Origin: Clostridiales bacterium UBA6330 | GTDB taxonomy: Bacteria; Bacillota; Clostridia; Oscillospirales; CAG-272 | Reading direction: 5' to 3' | DNA: 25,032 nt | Assembly (NCBI GenBank): GCA_002438075.1 | Contig: DJSQ01000122.1 | Location: forward strand, 5,057-30,088 | Notes under the pieces: model-generated | The model's input: only the letters and a program-made list of their open reading frames with translations | Told to the model about the DNA's origin: nothing | Databases searched by the model: none | Program-made: the position numbers and the translations under genes | Part shown: in pieces, positions 8,134 through 16,900 of the stretch | How the letters are laid out: every line of letters begins with the position of its first letter | Position numbering within the stretch: position 1 is the stretch's first letter

Positions 8134-8706
8134 ATGAAGCCCTACAGAAACGCCGAACGAACCAAGCGCTGGATTCGCCGCGCCTTTACGGAGCTGCTTG
8201 CGGAAAAGAAGGACATTACCAAAATTTCGGTCACGGAGCTTGCCGAGCGCGCCGACATTTCCAAAACCACCTTTTACTATCACTACGAGGACCTTTACGC
8301 CGTTGCGGAGGAATTTGAGAACGAGCTGATTGAAACGCTCTCGGGCGAGCTGAACGAAATTGCCCGCAGTGCCGCCTCCTCTGCGGGACCGATGGACTTT
8401 GAACGCTACACACGCGGCATCATTGATTTTCTGAAGGTCAACGAGAGAAGCTACCGCATGGCAATGTCGGCAAGCTCCCCGCGGCTGTTTATGGAAAAGC
8501 TCAAGCGCATTTTAGCCAACAAGATGGAGGAAAACGCCTACGCGCTCCCCTTTGACCGAGACGTCGAGCGGCGGCAGGTCCAGATTCGCTTCCTGACGGG
8601 GGCTTGCGTGGACGTGATGGCGGAATACTTCCGCGGCGGGCTGACCGCATCGCTTGACACCGTGACCGAGGTGCTTCTGGAGGCAATCCGAAAGCTGACC
8701 GCATAA
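8134..8706 (+). CDS. TetR/AcrR family transcriptional regulator
   Basis: This is a 190-residue regulator and the only plus-strand gene in the window. The N-terminal DNA-binding domain fits TetR: a basic first helix (about 8-24), then ISVTELAERADISKTTFYYHY (31-51) as the helix-turn-helix, followed by the usual YEDLYAV. Residues 60-190 are a helical ligand/dimer domain without a motif that identifies the ligand. The start ATG 8134 has AAGGAG about 8 nt upstream. It is transcribed away from the MMPL exporter, and two matching operator-like palindromes lie between them. The classic reading is autorepression plus repression of the exporter until an inducing compound binds. Confidence 0.92.
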   Translation: MKPYRNAERTKRWIRRAFTELLAEKKDITKISVTELAERADISKTTFYYHYEDLYAVAEEFENELIETLSGELNEIARSAASSAGPMDFERYTRGIIDFLKVNERSYRMAMSASSPRLFMEKLKRILANKMEENAYALPFDRDVERRQVQIRFLTGACVDVMAEYFRGGLTASLDTVTEVLLEAIRKLTA

Positions 8707-8710
8707 AAAA

Positions 8711-8745
8711 GCACCGCACATTCCGAAAATCGGGATGTGCGGTGC
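8711..8745. terminator. Strong convergent terminator between tetR and nadE
   Basis: The 16-nt arms (8711-8726 and 8730-8745) pair with a single G-T wobble around a 3-nt AAA loop. On the minus strand, six T follow directly, giving a canonical terminator for nadE. On the plus strand the hairpin starts 4 nt after the tetR stop and is followed by a weaker CCCCATGTTTT tract. Confidence 0.9.
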
Positions 8746-8753
8746 CCCATGTT

Positions 8754-10703
8754 TTATACGGGGATGCGCTCGGTTCGCGCGAGCCACAGCTCCGCCGAGG
8801 CATCGCTCGGCATTCTCCAGTCGCCGCGCGGCGAGAGGCAGATGCTTCCCAGCTTCACGCCGTCGGGCAGACAGCTCCGCTTGAACTGTTGCGTAAAGAA
8901 GCGGCGGTAAAAGACCAGAAGCCACTTTTTGACGGTCGCGCGGTCGAAGTCGTTTCGGAATGCCTTAACTGCCAGCGCAAACACCTTTTCGGGCAGGAAG
9001 CCGAAGCGGACCGTGTAATAGAGGAAGAAATCATGCAGGGCGTAGGGACCGACAATCTCCTCGGTTTGCTGTGCAATCTTCCCCTCCGCGTCGGGCGGGA
9101 GCAATTCAGGGCTGATGGGGGTATCCAGAATATCCCGCAGGACGGCGGCGGATGCCGCGAAGCGGTCGCTTTGCAGGATGCTGTCAATCATCCAGCGGAC
9201 CAAGGTTTTCGGCACGCCGCAGTTGACCCCATACATACTCATGTGGTCGGCGTTGTAGGTGCACCAGCCAAGCGCCAGCTCGCTCAAATCCCCCGTTCCC
9301 GCAACAAAGCCGCCGATTCTGCCCGCGTAATCCATCAGGACCTGCGTCCGCTCTCTCGCCTGCGCATTCTCAAAGGTCAGGTCAAGGGTGTTGCGGTCCT
9401 GCCCGATATCGCGGAAATGCTGCTCGACCGCCGCGGCAATCGGAATTTCCAGTGCGGTGATGCCCAGCGTGCGCATCAGCTCAAGGGAATTGCGGTAGGT
9501 GCGGTCGGTCGTGCCGAAGCAGGGCATGGTGATGCCCACCACATCGGTTGTCGGCTTCCCCATGCGCCGCGCCGCCTCGGTTGCAACCAAAAGCGCCAGC
9601 GTGGAATCCAAGCCGCCCGAAACACCGATGACGGGTCGCCCGTGCGTGACCTCCATGCGCTTCTTCAGCCCCATGACCTGCATCTCGAAGATGTCCATGC
9701 ACCGCTCGGTGCGGTCGCTTTTGGCATCGGGCACGAAGGGCAGGCGGCTGACGGGATAATAGGAAAGGTCGTTTTCGGGAATTTCAAGCGGGACCGCCAC
9801 GCGGCGGAAGCTGTGGGCGTTCTGCGCCGCGCCGTCCGCAAAGGTTTTGATTTTGAGACGGTCCACGCGCATTTTGCCGAGGTCGATGTCACCGTAGAGG
9901 ATATAGTCCCCGTCAATCGTTTCGCGGTTCTCGGCAATCATTCTGCCCGCCTCGCAAATCATGCTGTGACCCGAGAAAATGAGGTCGGTTGTGGACTCGG
10001 TACAGCCCGCCGAGACATAAACATAAGCGTCCAGCTGTGCCGCCGACTGCGACGCGACAAGCGAGCGGCGGTAACGGCGCTTGGAAATCGTCTCGTTGCT
10101 TGCCGAGAGGTTGAGCATGACCTCCGCGCCGCCCAGAGCGAGATAGGCGCTCGGCGGGACGGTTGCCCAGAGGTCCTCGCAGATTTCCGCGCCGAAGCGG
10201 AACGCGCCCGCATCGAAAATCAAATCGGTCCCAATCGGAACCGCCTCCACTTGCAGGTCACCAAGCCCCAGCGCCTCGGCGCTGACCTCACAGAGCGACA
10301 GCTCCGCGCCCGAGGTGAACCACCGCTTCTCGTAAAACTCGTTATAGTTCGGAATATAGGTCTTGGGCACCAGACCGAGAAGCCGACCGCCCGCAACAAT
10401 CGCCGCGCAGTTGTACAGCCGCCCGCCCAGCTCCAGCGGCAAGCCGACCGCCAAAGCGGAGGAAAGCGCCCCCGATGCGCGGACAATCTCGCGCAAGCCC
10501 TCCCGCGCGCCCTCCAAAAGTGCGGACTGGAAGAACAGATCGGCGCAGGTGTAGCCCGTCAGCGAAAGCTCGGGGAACACGGTCAGCTGCGGCTTTTTCT
10601 CCGCCGCCTCCCGCGCCATTCCGAGAATCGCCTCGGTATTCCGCAGGGTATTTCCCACCGTTACCTTCGGCACGCACGCCGCAACCCGTATGAAATCCAA
10701 CAT
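8754..10703 (-). CDS. nadE: Glutamine-dependent NAD+ synthetase
   Basis: This 649-residue cytoplasmic enzyme makes NAD+ from nicotinate adenine dinucleotide, ATP and glutamine. The N-terminal nitrilase-type glutaminase domain shows its catalytic triad: Glu45 in FPELSLTGY, Lys114 in LVPKTYIPNY and Cys175 in GAEICEDLW. The C-terminal synthetase domain has the ATP pyrophosphatase loop GVSGGLDST near residue 360, followed by the typical GTGDLSELALGW and MSMYGVNCGVPKTLV segments. The length fits the bacterial two-domain enzyme. The start ATG 10703 has GGGAGG 5 nt upstream. An upstream in-frame extension to 10901 would cross the promoter and the neighbouring terminator, so I rejected it. It is a single-gene unit. 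Confidence 0.97.
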   Translation of the reverse strand: MLDFIRVAACVPKVTVGNTLRNTEAILGMAREAAEKKPQLTVFPELSLTGYTCADLFFQSALLEGAREGLREIVRASGALSSALAVGLPLELGGRLYNCAAIVAGGRLLGLVPKTYIPNYNEFYEKRWFTSGAELSLCEVSAEALGLGDLQVEAVPIGTDLIFDAGAFRFGAEICEDLWATVPPSAYLALGGAEVMLNLSASNETISKRRYRRSLVASQSAAQLDAYVYVSAGCTESTTDLIFSGHSMICEAGRMIAENRETIDGDYILYGDIDLGKMRVDRLKIKTFADGAAQNAHSFRRVAVPLEIPENDLSYYPVSRLPFVPDAKSDRTERCMDIFEMQVMGLKKRMEVTHGRPVIGVSGGLDSTLALLVATEAARRMGKPTTDVVGITMPCFGTTDRTYRNSLELMRTLGITALEIPIAAAVEQHFRDIGQDRNTLDLTFENAQARERTQVLMDYAGRIGGFVAGTGDLSELALGWCTYNADHMSMYGVNCGVPKTLVRWMIDSILQSDRFAASAAVLRDILDTPISPELLPPDAEGKIAQQTEEIVGPYALHDFFLYYTVRFGFLPEKVFALAVKAFRNDFDRATVKKWLLVFYRRFFTQQFKRSCLPDGVKLGSICLSPRGDWRMPSDASAELWLARTERIPV

Positions 10704-10751
10704 AGAAACCTCCCACAGCCGCACAGCGCGGTCTGTTTTGTATACGGTATT

Positions 10752-10780
10752 ATTATACCATGAAATGCGCCGCACTTCAA
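10752..10780 (-). promoter_or_regulatory. Sigma-A promoter of nadE
   Basis: On the minus strand, TTGAAG (10775-10780) and TATAAT (10752-10757) have a 17-nt spacer. The leader to ATG 10703 would be about 42 nt. No NiaR- or NrtR-like operator was recognised. Confidence 0.78.
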
Positions 10781-10800
10781 CCGTTTTTCCGAAAAAAGGC

Positions 10801-10837
10801 AAAAAAACGCCGACACACGGAGAAGTTGTGTGTCGGC
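10801..10837 (-). terminator. Intrinsic terminator ending the seven-gene surface operon
   Basis: Perfect 10-bp arms (10809-10818 and 10828-10837) enclose a 9-nt loop. On the minus strand, GT follows at the stem base, then a run of seven T (10801-10807). It lies 8 nt beyond the stop of the last operon gene. Confidence 0.9.
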
Positions 10838-10845
10838 AGGCGTAA

Positions 10846-11373
10846 TCAGGATATGGTGGTTCGGATGTAGAAGAAGCCGTTGCTTGTGCGGTTCTCCTCA
10901 TTCATGGTGGCGATTTTGACCAGCACGCGGTTTTCCTCGCCCGCAGTCAGACCGCTCAACTTGACAGTCTCCACATAGGTCCCCGGGCGGAGGAAGCCCG
11001 TCTCCCCCAGCTTTTTATCGGGGGCGAAATCGGCTTTTCCGTCGCTCGTTTGGACAACCTTGACCGAATACAGCTCGGCTTTGAGCAAAACGCCGTTTTC
11101 CTCGGGGTTGGTCAGATTGATGCTTGCGTATTTCCCGTCAAACGCGGGGGTGCAGGCAAGCAGGACCTTGCAAACGCCGTCGGTCTCGTAGGCAACATAG
11201 CCGTAGCTTTCGGGCAGACCCTGCGGCGCACCGTCCACGGCTTGCTTTTCGTAAATTTCGGGCTTGAACAGGGCGGCAAACACCAGCCCCGCAACCACGG
11301 CGGCAACCAAAAGCAGACAGGCGGCGCCGATGAGGACGAGCTTTTTCATTTGGGTCATACTGTATCTGTGCAT
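10846..11373 (-). CDS. Membrane-anchored protein of the c-di-GMP operon (gene 7)
   Basis: This is a 175-residue protein of unrecognised function. A basic N-terminus (HRYSMTQMKK) and one hydrophobic helix (about 11-34) suggest an N-in signal anchor, with the remaining 140 residues outside. The outer part is beta-rich: a segment with YASINLTNPEEN, then GETGFLRPGTYVETVKLSGL and a final strand. This layout (NP..N, then SG/TG.l.PG...e, then a G-rich turn and a late Glu/Asn stretch) also occurs in the C-terminal domain of operon gene 1 (17479-18999), so the two proteins probably share a domain. The start ATG 11373 has AAGGAGG 8 nt upstream, inside the end of the preceding gene, whose stop is 1 nt away; translation is probably coupled. 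There is no LPXTG motif. Confidence 0.75.
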   Translation of the reverse strand: MHRYSMTQMKKLVLIGAACLLLVAAVVAGLVFAALFKPEIYEKQAVDGAPQGLPESYGYVAYETDGVCKVLLACTPAFDGKYASINLTNPEENGVLLKAELYSVKVVQTSDGKADFAPDKKLGETGFLRPGTYVETVKLSGLTAGEENRVLVKIATMNEENRTSNGFFYIRTTIS

Positions 11374-11374
11374 T

Positions 11375-12025
11375 TCAGTTTCCTCCTTCTGTTGCGCTGA
11401 AGCTCCCAAGCGCAATGGTCAGCATTCCGATGGGAATCAATGTTTGGGAGCGAAACGGGCTCCCAACAGAATTCATCGGCGCGCCTGTCAGAGACAGCCA
11501 GACCGATGTCGAGTCGTTCTTTGCAACCGACAACGAAGTGCCGCTTCCGCCGAGATACTTCGTCAGCTCCGTATCCCCGTAAAATTCGGGGGTAACGCCC
11601 ACAATGCCTGCCATAACGGAGGTGCCGCCGTCATTCGCAGTCAGCGCACGGTAAGACAGCACGACCTGCAACAACTCGTTTGTTCCCTCGGTGGCTTCGG
11701 TTGCATTGTATCTCACACTGATTTTATTTGCGGTCCCGTCAAAGCCGTACCACCCGGGGAATCCCGCAACGGTTCCTGCGGCGGGCGCTTCGGTCTCCTC
11801 GGCTTCGTAGCGCAGATTCGAGGGGTTCCATGTCCCGTAGTCATAGCAGAAGGTCATGGCACCGAATTCGATTTCAACGGAATATTGATAGGACTTTGTT
11901 TCGGCAGTGCTTCCCGTTTCCTCCGCGCGAGCGGCGGGAAAGGCGGAAAGGACCGAAACGCTGAGCGAAACCGACAAAACGGCGGCGAAAAGAGCCCTTA
12001 TGGATTTGAAAATTCTGTTCTTCAT
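11375..12025 (-). CDS. Small secreted WN-domain protein (gene 6)
   Basis: This is a 216-residue secreted protein of unknown function. A signal peptide ends at about ARA|EE (residue 34). The mature part starts with YQYSVEIEFGAMTFCYDYGTW, the tryptophan-asparagine pair being at 66-67, then LRYE and later W-GF-G-NKISV. It is the closest small relative of the C-terminal domain of the large protein (13980-17441). Both have EIEFGAM-F-Y, WN...YE, W-GF-G, a central NDGG/HDGG and a late LSLTGAP/LFLSGNP strand. The start ATG 12025 has GGAGG 12 nt upstream. It sits between genes 5 and 7 of the operon (gaps 40 and 1 nt). It has no sortase signal and no C-terminal membrane helix, so it is secreted or held by partners. 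Confidence 0.75.
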   Translation of the reverse strand: MKNRIFKSIRALFAAVLSVSLSVSVLSAFPAARAEETGSTAETKSYQYSVEIEFGAMTFCYDYGTWNPSNLRYEAEETEAPAAGTVAGFPGWYGFDGTANKISVRYNATEATEGTNELLQVVLSYRALTANDGGTSVMAGIVGVTPEFYGDTELTKYLGGSGTSLSVAKNDSTSVWLSLTGAPMNSVGSPFRSQTLIPIGMLTIALGSFSATEGGN

Positions 12026-12065
12026 GCTTCTGTGGCTCCTCCTTTTCGGCGCGATTTTATCGGCT

Positions 12066-12608
12066 TCACGGGTGCTTCAGCCGCACGGTTGCGGTAATCC
12101 GCTTGACCCCCTTGTAGGAATCCAGACGCGGAAACCGACCAAACACGGCTTCGGTCACACTTTCGTAAGCAATGGTTTTGCCGTCCGCCTTTTCGACCTC
12201 GGGAATGGTAGCTTCCCCGTCTCCGTACAGGGTCACCCCTGCGCCGCAGTTGTCAAAATCGGCGGTATTCGGCTCGGTTTCAACGGTCAGGGCATGGTTG
12301 GCGCGGTTTTGAACCGAGACGGTAAAGGAATCCGCCTCCACGCCGCTTGCCTCCCGCCAAAAGCCGCTGTTGATGTAGCGCTCGCCCGTTTCCACGTTTT
12401 CGGCGACGCTGACAAGGTTGTAAGAATAGGTGGTGTTGCGGAAAATCACATCCGCCTCATAGCGCATACGCTTTCGGTTGTCGATGACGGAAATCACAAC
12501 ATCCGCTCCCCCGCCAACCGATTGGCTCGGCTCCGCAAGGACAAGGACCGGAAGAAGCAGAACCGCAACGACTATGAACAATTGTACCAAAATTCTTCTC
12601 AGCTTCAC
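12066..12608 (-). CDS. Small secreted WN-like protein, divergent (gene 5)
   Basis: This is a 180-residue protein of unknown function. I chose GTG 12608 because AAAGGAGG lies 9 nt upstream and it places a clean signal peptide at the N-terminus (KLRRIL, hydrophobic core, VLA|EP near residue 25); a longer frame to 12665 lacks a ribosome binding site. The mature domain follows the plan of its neighbours: RMRYEADVIFRNTTYSY, then GFWREA, then DSFTVSVQNRANHALTVE, where NRAN (101-104) takes the place of NRSN/NHSD in the paralogues. The WN pair itself is missing, so it is the most divergent member and could have a special place (base or terminator of an assembly). There is no LPXTG motif. Confidence 0.7.
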   Translation of the reverse strand: MKLRRILVQLFIVVAVLLLPVLVLAEPSQSVGGGADVVISVIDNRKRMRYEADVIFRNTTYSYNLVSVAENVETGERYINSGFWREASGVEADSFTVSVQNRANHALTVETEPNTADFDNCGAGVTLYGDGEATIPEVEKADGKTIAYESVTEAVFGRFPRLDSYKGVKRITATVRLKHP

Positions 12609-12674
12609 AGCCCTGCTCCTCCTTTCCTTGCGAATCCTGTTTGGCAAGAGCAACCGCTCCGCCAAATGGGATTC

Positions 12675-13217
12675 TTAGTTCGACTTCGAGATGGTGACGA
12701 CAATCGAACCGAGCCTTTGCGTGGTGATTTCCGTAGCTGTGGGGGTTCCGGCAACCGTGTAGGTTGCGGTTGCGTTGTGCATACCCTTAGTATCGCCGAC
12801 GTTGCACTTCTCAATCGTGCCTTTAACCGATGCTACTTGAGTAGCATTCTCAACAAAGACAATCGACAAATCTCCGTAGGTATCCACAACATCCTCGGAC
12901 CCTACTGTGTAGTTAACAGGTAGGTCGGAGTGGTTGGTAATGGTAACGGTTCCTTCACCTTCCCATGAATGTTCGCTACTCGGCTCGTAAACATAGGTAT
13001 CGGGATTCCATTTCATACCCACAGAATAGACAAATACCGTATTGTTGAAGGTAACATCTACAGAGTACACATTAATGGTTCCACCATCAATCGTAATGTT
13101 TACATCTTCCGAACCGCTTCCGTCAGGTTTCAGCCCTGTTTCGTTCTCCGCGAACGAAGAAATCGTTGCGCAAAGGCAAAGCGCGAGAATCATCACACAA
13201 ATAAGAATCTTTTTCAT
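12675..13217 (-). CDS. Small secreted WN-domain protein (gene 4)
   Basis: This is a 180-residue secreted protein of unknown function. The signal peptide (KKILICVMILALCLCAT) has likely cleavage at SFA|EN near residue 23. The mature domain starts with INVYSVDVTFNNTVFVYSVG, then KWNPDTYVYE with WN at 70-71, then SW (84-85) and VTITNHSD with NHS at 95-97. It ends in a strand LGSIVVTISKSN. I have the impression that proteins with VYSVD...WNP.T..YE...W...VTNHSN occur in other gut Clostridia as uncharacterised secreted proteins, but I cannot check this. The start ATG 13217 has AAAGGAGG 9 nt upstream. Base composition is AT-richer than in genes 5-7. There is no anchor. Confidence 0.78.
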   Translation of the reverse strand: MKKILICVMILALCLCATISSFAENETGLKPDGSGSEDVNITIDGGTINVYSVDVTFNNTVFVYSVGMKWNPDTYVYEPSSEHSWEGEGTVTITNHSDLPVNYTVGSEDVVDTYGDLSIVFVENATQVASVKGTIEKCNVGDTKGMHNATATYTVAGTPTATEITTQRLGSIVVTISKSN

Positions 13218-13257
13218 TCTCTTTTTCCTCCTTTCTTCAATATTTTGTCGGACTTTA

Positions 13258-13285
13258 TTACAACGTCACCCGAGGGTGGCGGAGT
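13258..13285 (-). other. Intra-operon hairpin between genes 3 and 4
   Basis: In the 88-nt gap, a short hairpin (arms 13264-13271 and 13274-13281; one mismatch on the minus strand) is followed by TTGTAATAAAG rather than a U-run. It is too weak to call a terminator, but it could reduce readthrough or stabilise the 3' end of the gene 3 message. Confidence 0.3.
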
Positions 13286-13305
13286 AATCGTTTGAAGGTT
13301 CGCTT

Positions 13306-13932
13306 TTATTGTTCCGTTGCGTTTGCGCTGATTGTAACAGTAACAGTTGCCAGCTTATAAGAATCCTTCTCGGGAGTAGCTTCACGTTTCTGTGCATAGT
13401 AAACAGCAACTGCATTCCAATCCGTGCTGCTCAAATTGATGTCCAACGTTTCGGAAGTTGCTGTTCCCTTTCCGACATCGCCGGTTGAGCCTGTTGTTCC
13501 CGCATTTGCTTTACCAATTTCAAGTCTGTTTTTGGAATTTCGACCGTCCGCATTTTCAGCCATGCCAACAATTACTCCGTCTGCACTGTCTCCATCTACA
13601 ATGGTTACATATGCATAAACAGACTGGTCGGAACGATTGGAAACCTGAATGCTTTGTGTTGAATCTTTTAATTCGGTCTCAACATCATATCTCATATCAT
13701 TAACATTCCAAGTGATATTGCCAAGCGTCAAGTCTTTAAAATCAAACGTAAGGTCAACTGCATACTTGTGCGTCACATCATTCACCTTGACATTGATGTC
13801 GCTTCCATTCGAGGTGTCATCAAATGATTCAACACCATCGCCCGCACCGACAACGGTTTCCGCCGCCGCGCCAACGGCGAACAGAGATGCGGACATCACG
13901 CCCGCGAGCATAAGAGAAAGAAATTTTTTCAT
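13306..13932 (-). CDS. Small secreted WN-domain protein, candidate major subunit (gene 3)
   Basis: This is a 208-residue secreted protein of unknown function. The signal peptide (KKFLSLMLAGVMSASLFAV) has likely cleavage at AAA|ET near residue 24. The mature domain has INVKVNDVTHKYAVDLTFDF, then TWNVNDMRYDVE with WN at 75-76, SIQVSNRSDQSVYAYV with NRS at 99-101, a glycine-rich loop and a final TVTVTISAN strand. The start ATG 13932 has AAAGGAG about 8 nt upstream. By hand count the coding sequence is about 42% GC over 13561-13680, well below the 58% over 12241-12300 in gene 5. A high-expression codon bias or a different origin could cause this. Its position directly after the large protein and its clean domain make it my best guess for the main subunit. 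That is inference. Confidence 0.78.
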   Translation of the reverse strand: MKKFLSLMLAGVMSASLFAVGAAAETVVGAGDGVESFDDTSNGSDINVKVNDVTHKYAVDLTFDFKDLTLGNITWNVNDMRYDVETELKDSTQSIQVSNRSDQSVYAYVTIVDGDSADGVIVGMAENADGRNSKNRLEIGKANAGTTGSTGDVGKGTATSETLDINLSSTDWNAVAVYYAQKREATPEKDSYKLATVTVTISANATEQ

Positions 13933-13971
13933 GGTTCTGCTCCTTTCAAAAGCAAAAAATTTTATTGATCG

Positions 13972-13988
13972 ACCGACCTTCAGTCGGT
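13972..13988 (-). other. Short hairpin at the end of gene 2
   Basis: ACCGAC and GTCGGT pair around a 5-nt loop and span the stop codon of the large protein. On the minus strand a T6 run follows only 12 nt later, so it is not a canonical terminator. It may tune the ratio of gene 2 to gene 3 message. Confidence 0.3.
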
Positions 13989-16900
13989 AGATTTCTTCTT
14001 AACGGTGACAATCATGTCACCAACGGCAATATAGTTTTCCGTATTGCCGGACTGCGGGTTCCCCGAGAGGAACAGGTAGAAGGATTGCCGCGTGGCTTCC
14101 CCTTTTCCCATCACTGTTTCGGGCGGGGTCGCTTTGGAAACGGTTATCTCGGTTGATTCCTCCACAAGACTATCCGCGCTCGCCTCGTTCTTGGTGTAAA
14201 CCTTTGCCACAATGCCGCTCTCCCCGCCGTCATGCGAGGCGTAGATGAAGGAAATCTCGGGCTTGACGTTACAGACAATATCCGCATTGGAACGGTTGAC
14301 AACCGTCACGCAGTTGTTTATGCCGTTAAAGCCAACCCAGTAGGATTGATTGTTCTCCGCCTTCTCATATTTCATGGAGTCGGTGTTCCAGACCTCTTTG
14401 GTATAGTTGAAATACATGGCACCGAACTCAATCTCCATCGCATAGACCGCCTGCGCCTCGCCGCCGCCCTGCGTTCTCGCCCAGACGTACTCTGCGTGCA
14501 AGGTGTATTTCCCGTTCTCATCTGTGGGCGAATGGTAATCCGCGCTCGCGCTCCCAACAGGCTCGGGGCTGTCAATCGGATAGAACTTGTCCCATTTCTC
14601 GCCGTCCTCCGAGCGGAAGATTGTGCCAACCAGCGAATAGTTAATCTGCCCGAACACGGTTTGCGTTGGCTCGATGGTGTAGTTCTTTGCGGCATCGCCC
14701 GAAATCTGCACATCGTCAAGCGTAATCTTCGTTGCGCTGTAGCCGATGGAAAGGTTGTTATAATACACATCGCCGTGCGTCAGCGTCACGCTCTCGTTCT
14801 TCACAAGCCCCGAAAGGAAGATTGCGCCCGGGTCGGAGATTTTGTAAGTGCCTTGCCCCTTCCATTTCTCATATTCGCTCGATTTGACATACAGCAGGTA
14901 CTTTTCAATCCGCGAGACCGTCAGCTGTTTCTTGAAAATGGTGAAGCTTGCCGTTCCCGTTGCCGTGTATGTTTCCGTGTTGATTGTAGCGGTTACCGTG
15001 TAGCTACCCGCATCCTTCGGCGCTTCGGTCAGACCCGAGGTCGTACCCTTTCCGTAGGTAAAGGTCGCACTTTTCAGGTCCTCCGCAGGAACCGTGACCT
15101 GTTCGCTCCCGTTCAGCACCGCCTCCACCGAGGGAACCACCGAGTTGCCGTCGTAGGTTTTGCTGAGGTCCTTGAGGCTAAGGCTGTAGGTCGCCTTGCG
15201 GTTGATGGTAATCTTGTAAATGATGGAGTGCGCGGTGACCGTATCGGAGGAATCCTGCTTTTCCAATTCCAGAACCTTTTGCGTCGTGTTCACCATGGAG
15301 ATATTGATCAGTACATACCCAAGCGTGACCGTTTCGCCTTCCACGGTCGCGGTTGTGGTCAGCACCTCCTGCTCAACATTGCCGAGCTTGATTGTATATT
15401 TCTCGCCCTTCTCTATCAGAAACGCCGCATACAGATAGGCTTCCGTTGCATCGTGCTCGATGTAAACAGTGTAGGCAAACAGACTTTCGGAATATTTGGC
15501 TCCAATCAGTCCATTCCCGCCCGCGCTGTCTGCATTTGGGTAAACATCCAGCTTTTCAAACGAGGCGGAGACCGCATCCAGCTTCATGTTGTAATGGAAG
15601 GGATAGTCAATCTCGCCCCAAATGTTTCCCATTGTCAATGCGGTAATGGTAATGTAAATTTCGTTAGGAAGCGTAACCCCCTCGGGCGGATTGAGAATCT
15701 GGGATGTCGGGATTTCCAATGCGTAAACGCCGCCATGCTCAAGCGGGTCCGGCAATGTAATGGCAATCGACTTGAAATGTTTTCGCGCAATCACCGTGGA
15801 TATCTCAATGGAGGTGTCATCTGCATAAAGCGTCATATTGTTTTCCTCAAACAGCGCAAGCAATTCTGCCCGCCGTTCGGAAATATCATCCGATAACGGA
15901 TGAAGTGTTTTGTCCGCATTCAGAAGGACCAGACGGTCGGAATCGTAATAATAAACCGTGCCCCCTGTGCCGCCCTCGGGCTGTGTGATAAACTTGATAT
16001 ATTCGCCTACCACACCGTCCACGTCAATTTCCTCGCGCTGTGCTTCCAGCAAACGGAAGGTGCGCTCATCGGTGGACACCAGATTCGGAAAACGCCCGTT
16101 ATACATTCTGCACTGCGCAAGAGAAATGTTTGGGACTTGATTCTGATTCAGTCCGTTTTCCGTAATGGAATAGTGACCGAACGAGGCGGCAATAATCTCT
16201 GTTCCCTCTTTAATGATAATGGATTGAGCAGCCATTTTGGATTTGTTTCCTGCTCCGATGCCCGCCGGAGTCGGATCGCTTTCCGTCAGCGATTGTCCGC
16301 TTCTGTAAGTGCCGTCGCTCGGATTGAAGCCGTCAGGATAACCCGAATGCGCCGTGATGCTACCGCCGGTCAGATTGATGGTCATACCCGAATTATCCTC
16401 GTTATCGGTACACCCAATGCCCGCACAGCCAACCCCGCCGACGGTGGTTACTTTTCCGCCCGTGATATTGACGGAATAGGATGTTGAGAACTGATTGGAT
16501 GGATTATCGGGAAGCGAATCCCCGTCACCTATTCCGGCCGCCCAACGTCCGCCATAGGCTTCAATTGTTCCGCCGTTAACGGTGATGGAGGTTGAGGTTG
16601 CCGCGCCGTTTACGCCGCCACCGATTCCCGCCGCTTCATGTCCTCCATAAGCATGGATTTCGCCTCCGTTGATGATGATGGTTCCGGGGGTGCCTTGTAC
16701 ATACCCACGACCATCGCTGGTTGTGGTAGTACCGGATACACCGCCGCCGATTCCCGCACCACCCGCAAGCTTATTGTTTGTGGTCCCCGCAGGAGACCCA
16801 TAGCCTCTGTCTTCACCGCCTTGCGGGAAATGGGTAGAGTCGCTCGGATTGTTGGATGAGTTATTTGCCGCCACATAGTGACCGCCATAGGCGAACACAG

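Noticed and set aside
8742..10763. A 673-codon plus-strand open frame opposite nadE
   Set aside because: It is the antisense shadow of a fully conserved nadE. Its product is Arg/His-rich and low in hydrophobic order, with no ribosome binding site, as expected from GC-rich coding DNA read backwards.
10704..10901. N-terminal extension of NadE to 10901
   Set aside because: It would cross the nadE promoter and the upstream operon's terminator. ATG 10703 has a strong ribosome binding site and matches the start of the family.
13306..13932. TasA/camelysin-type amyloid fibre subunit as identity of gene 3 and its relatives
   Set aside because: Signal peptide size and beta content are compatible, but the WN...YE and N[RH]S motifs do not match the TasA/CalY pattern I know, and no SipW-like peptidase is adjacent.
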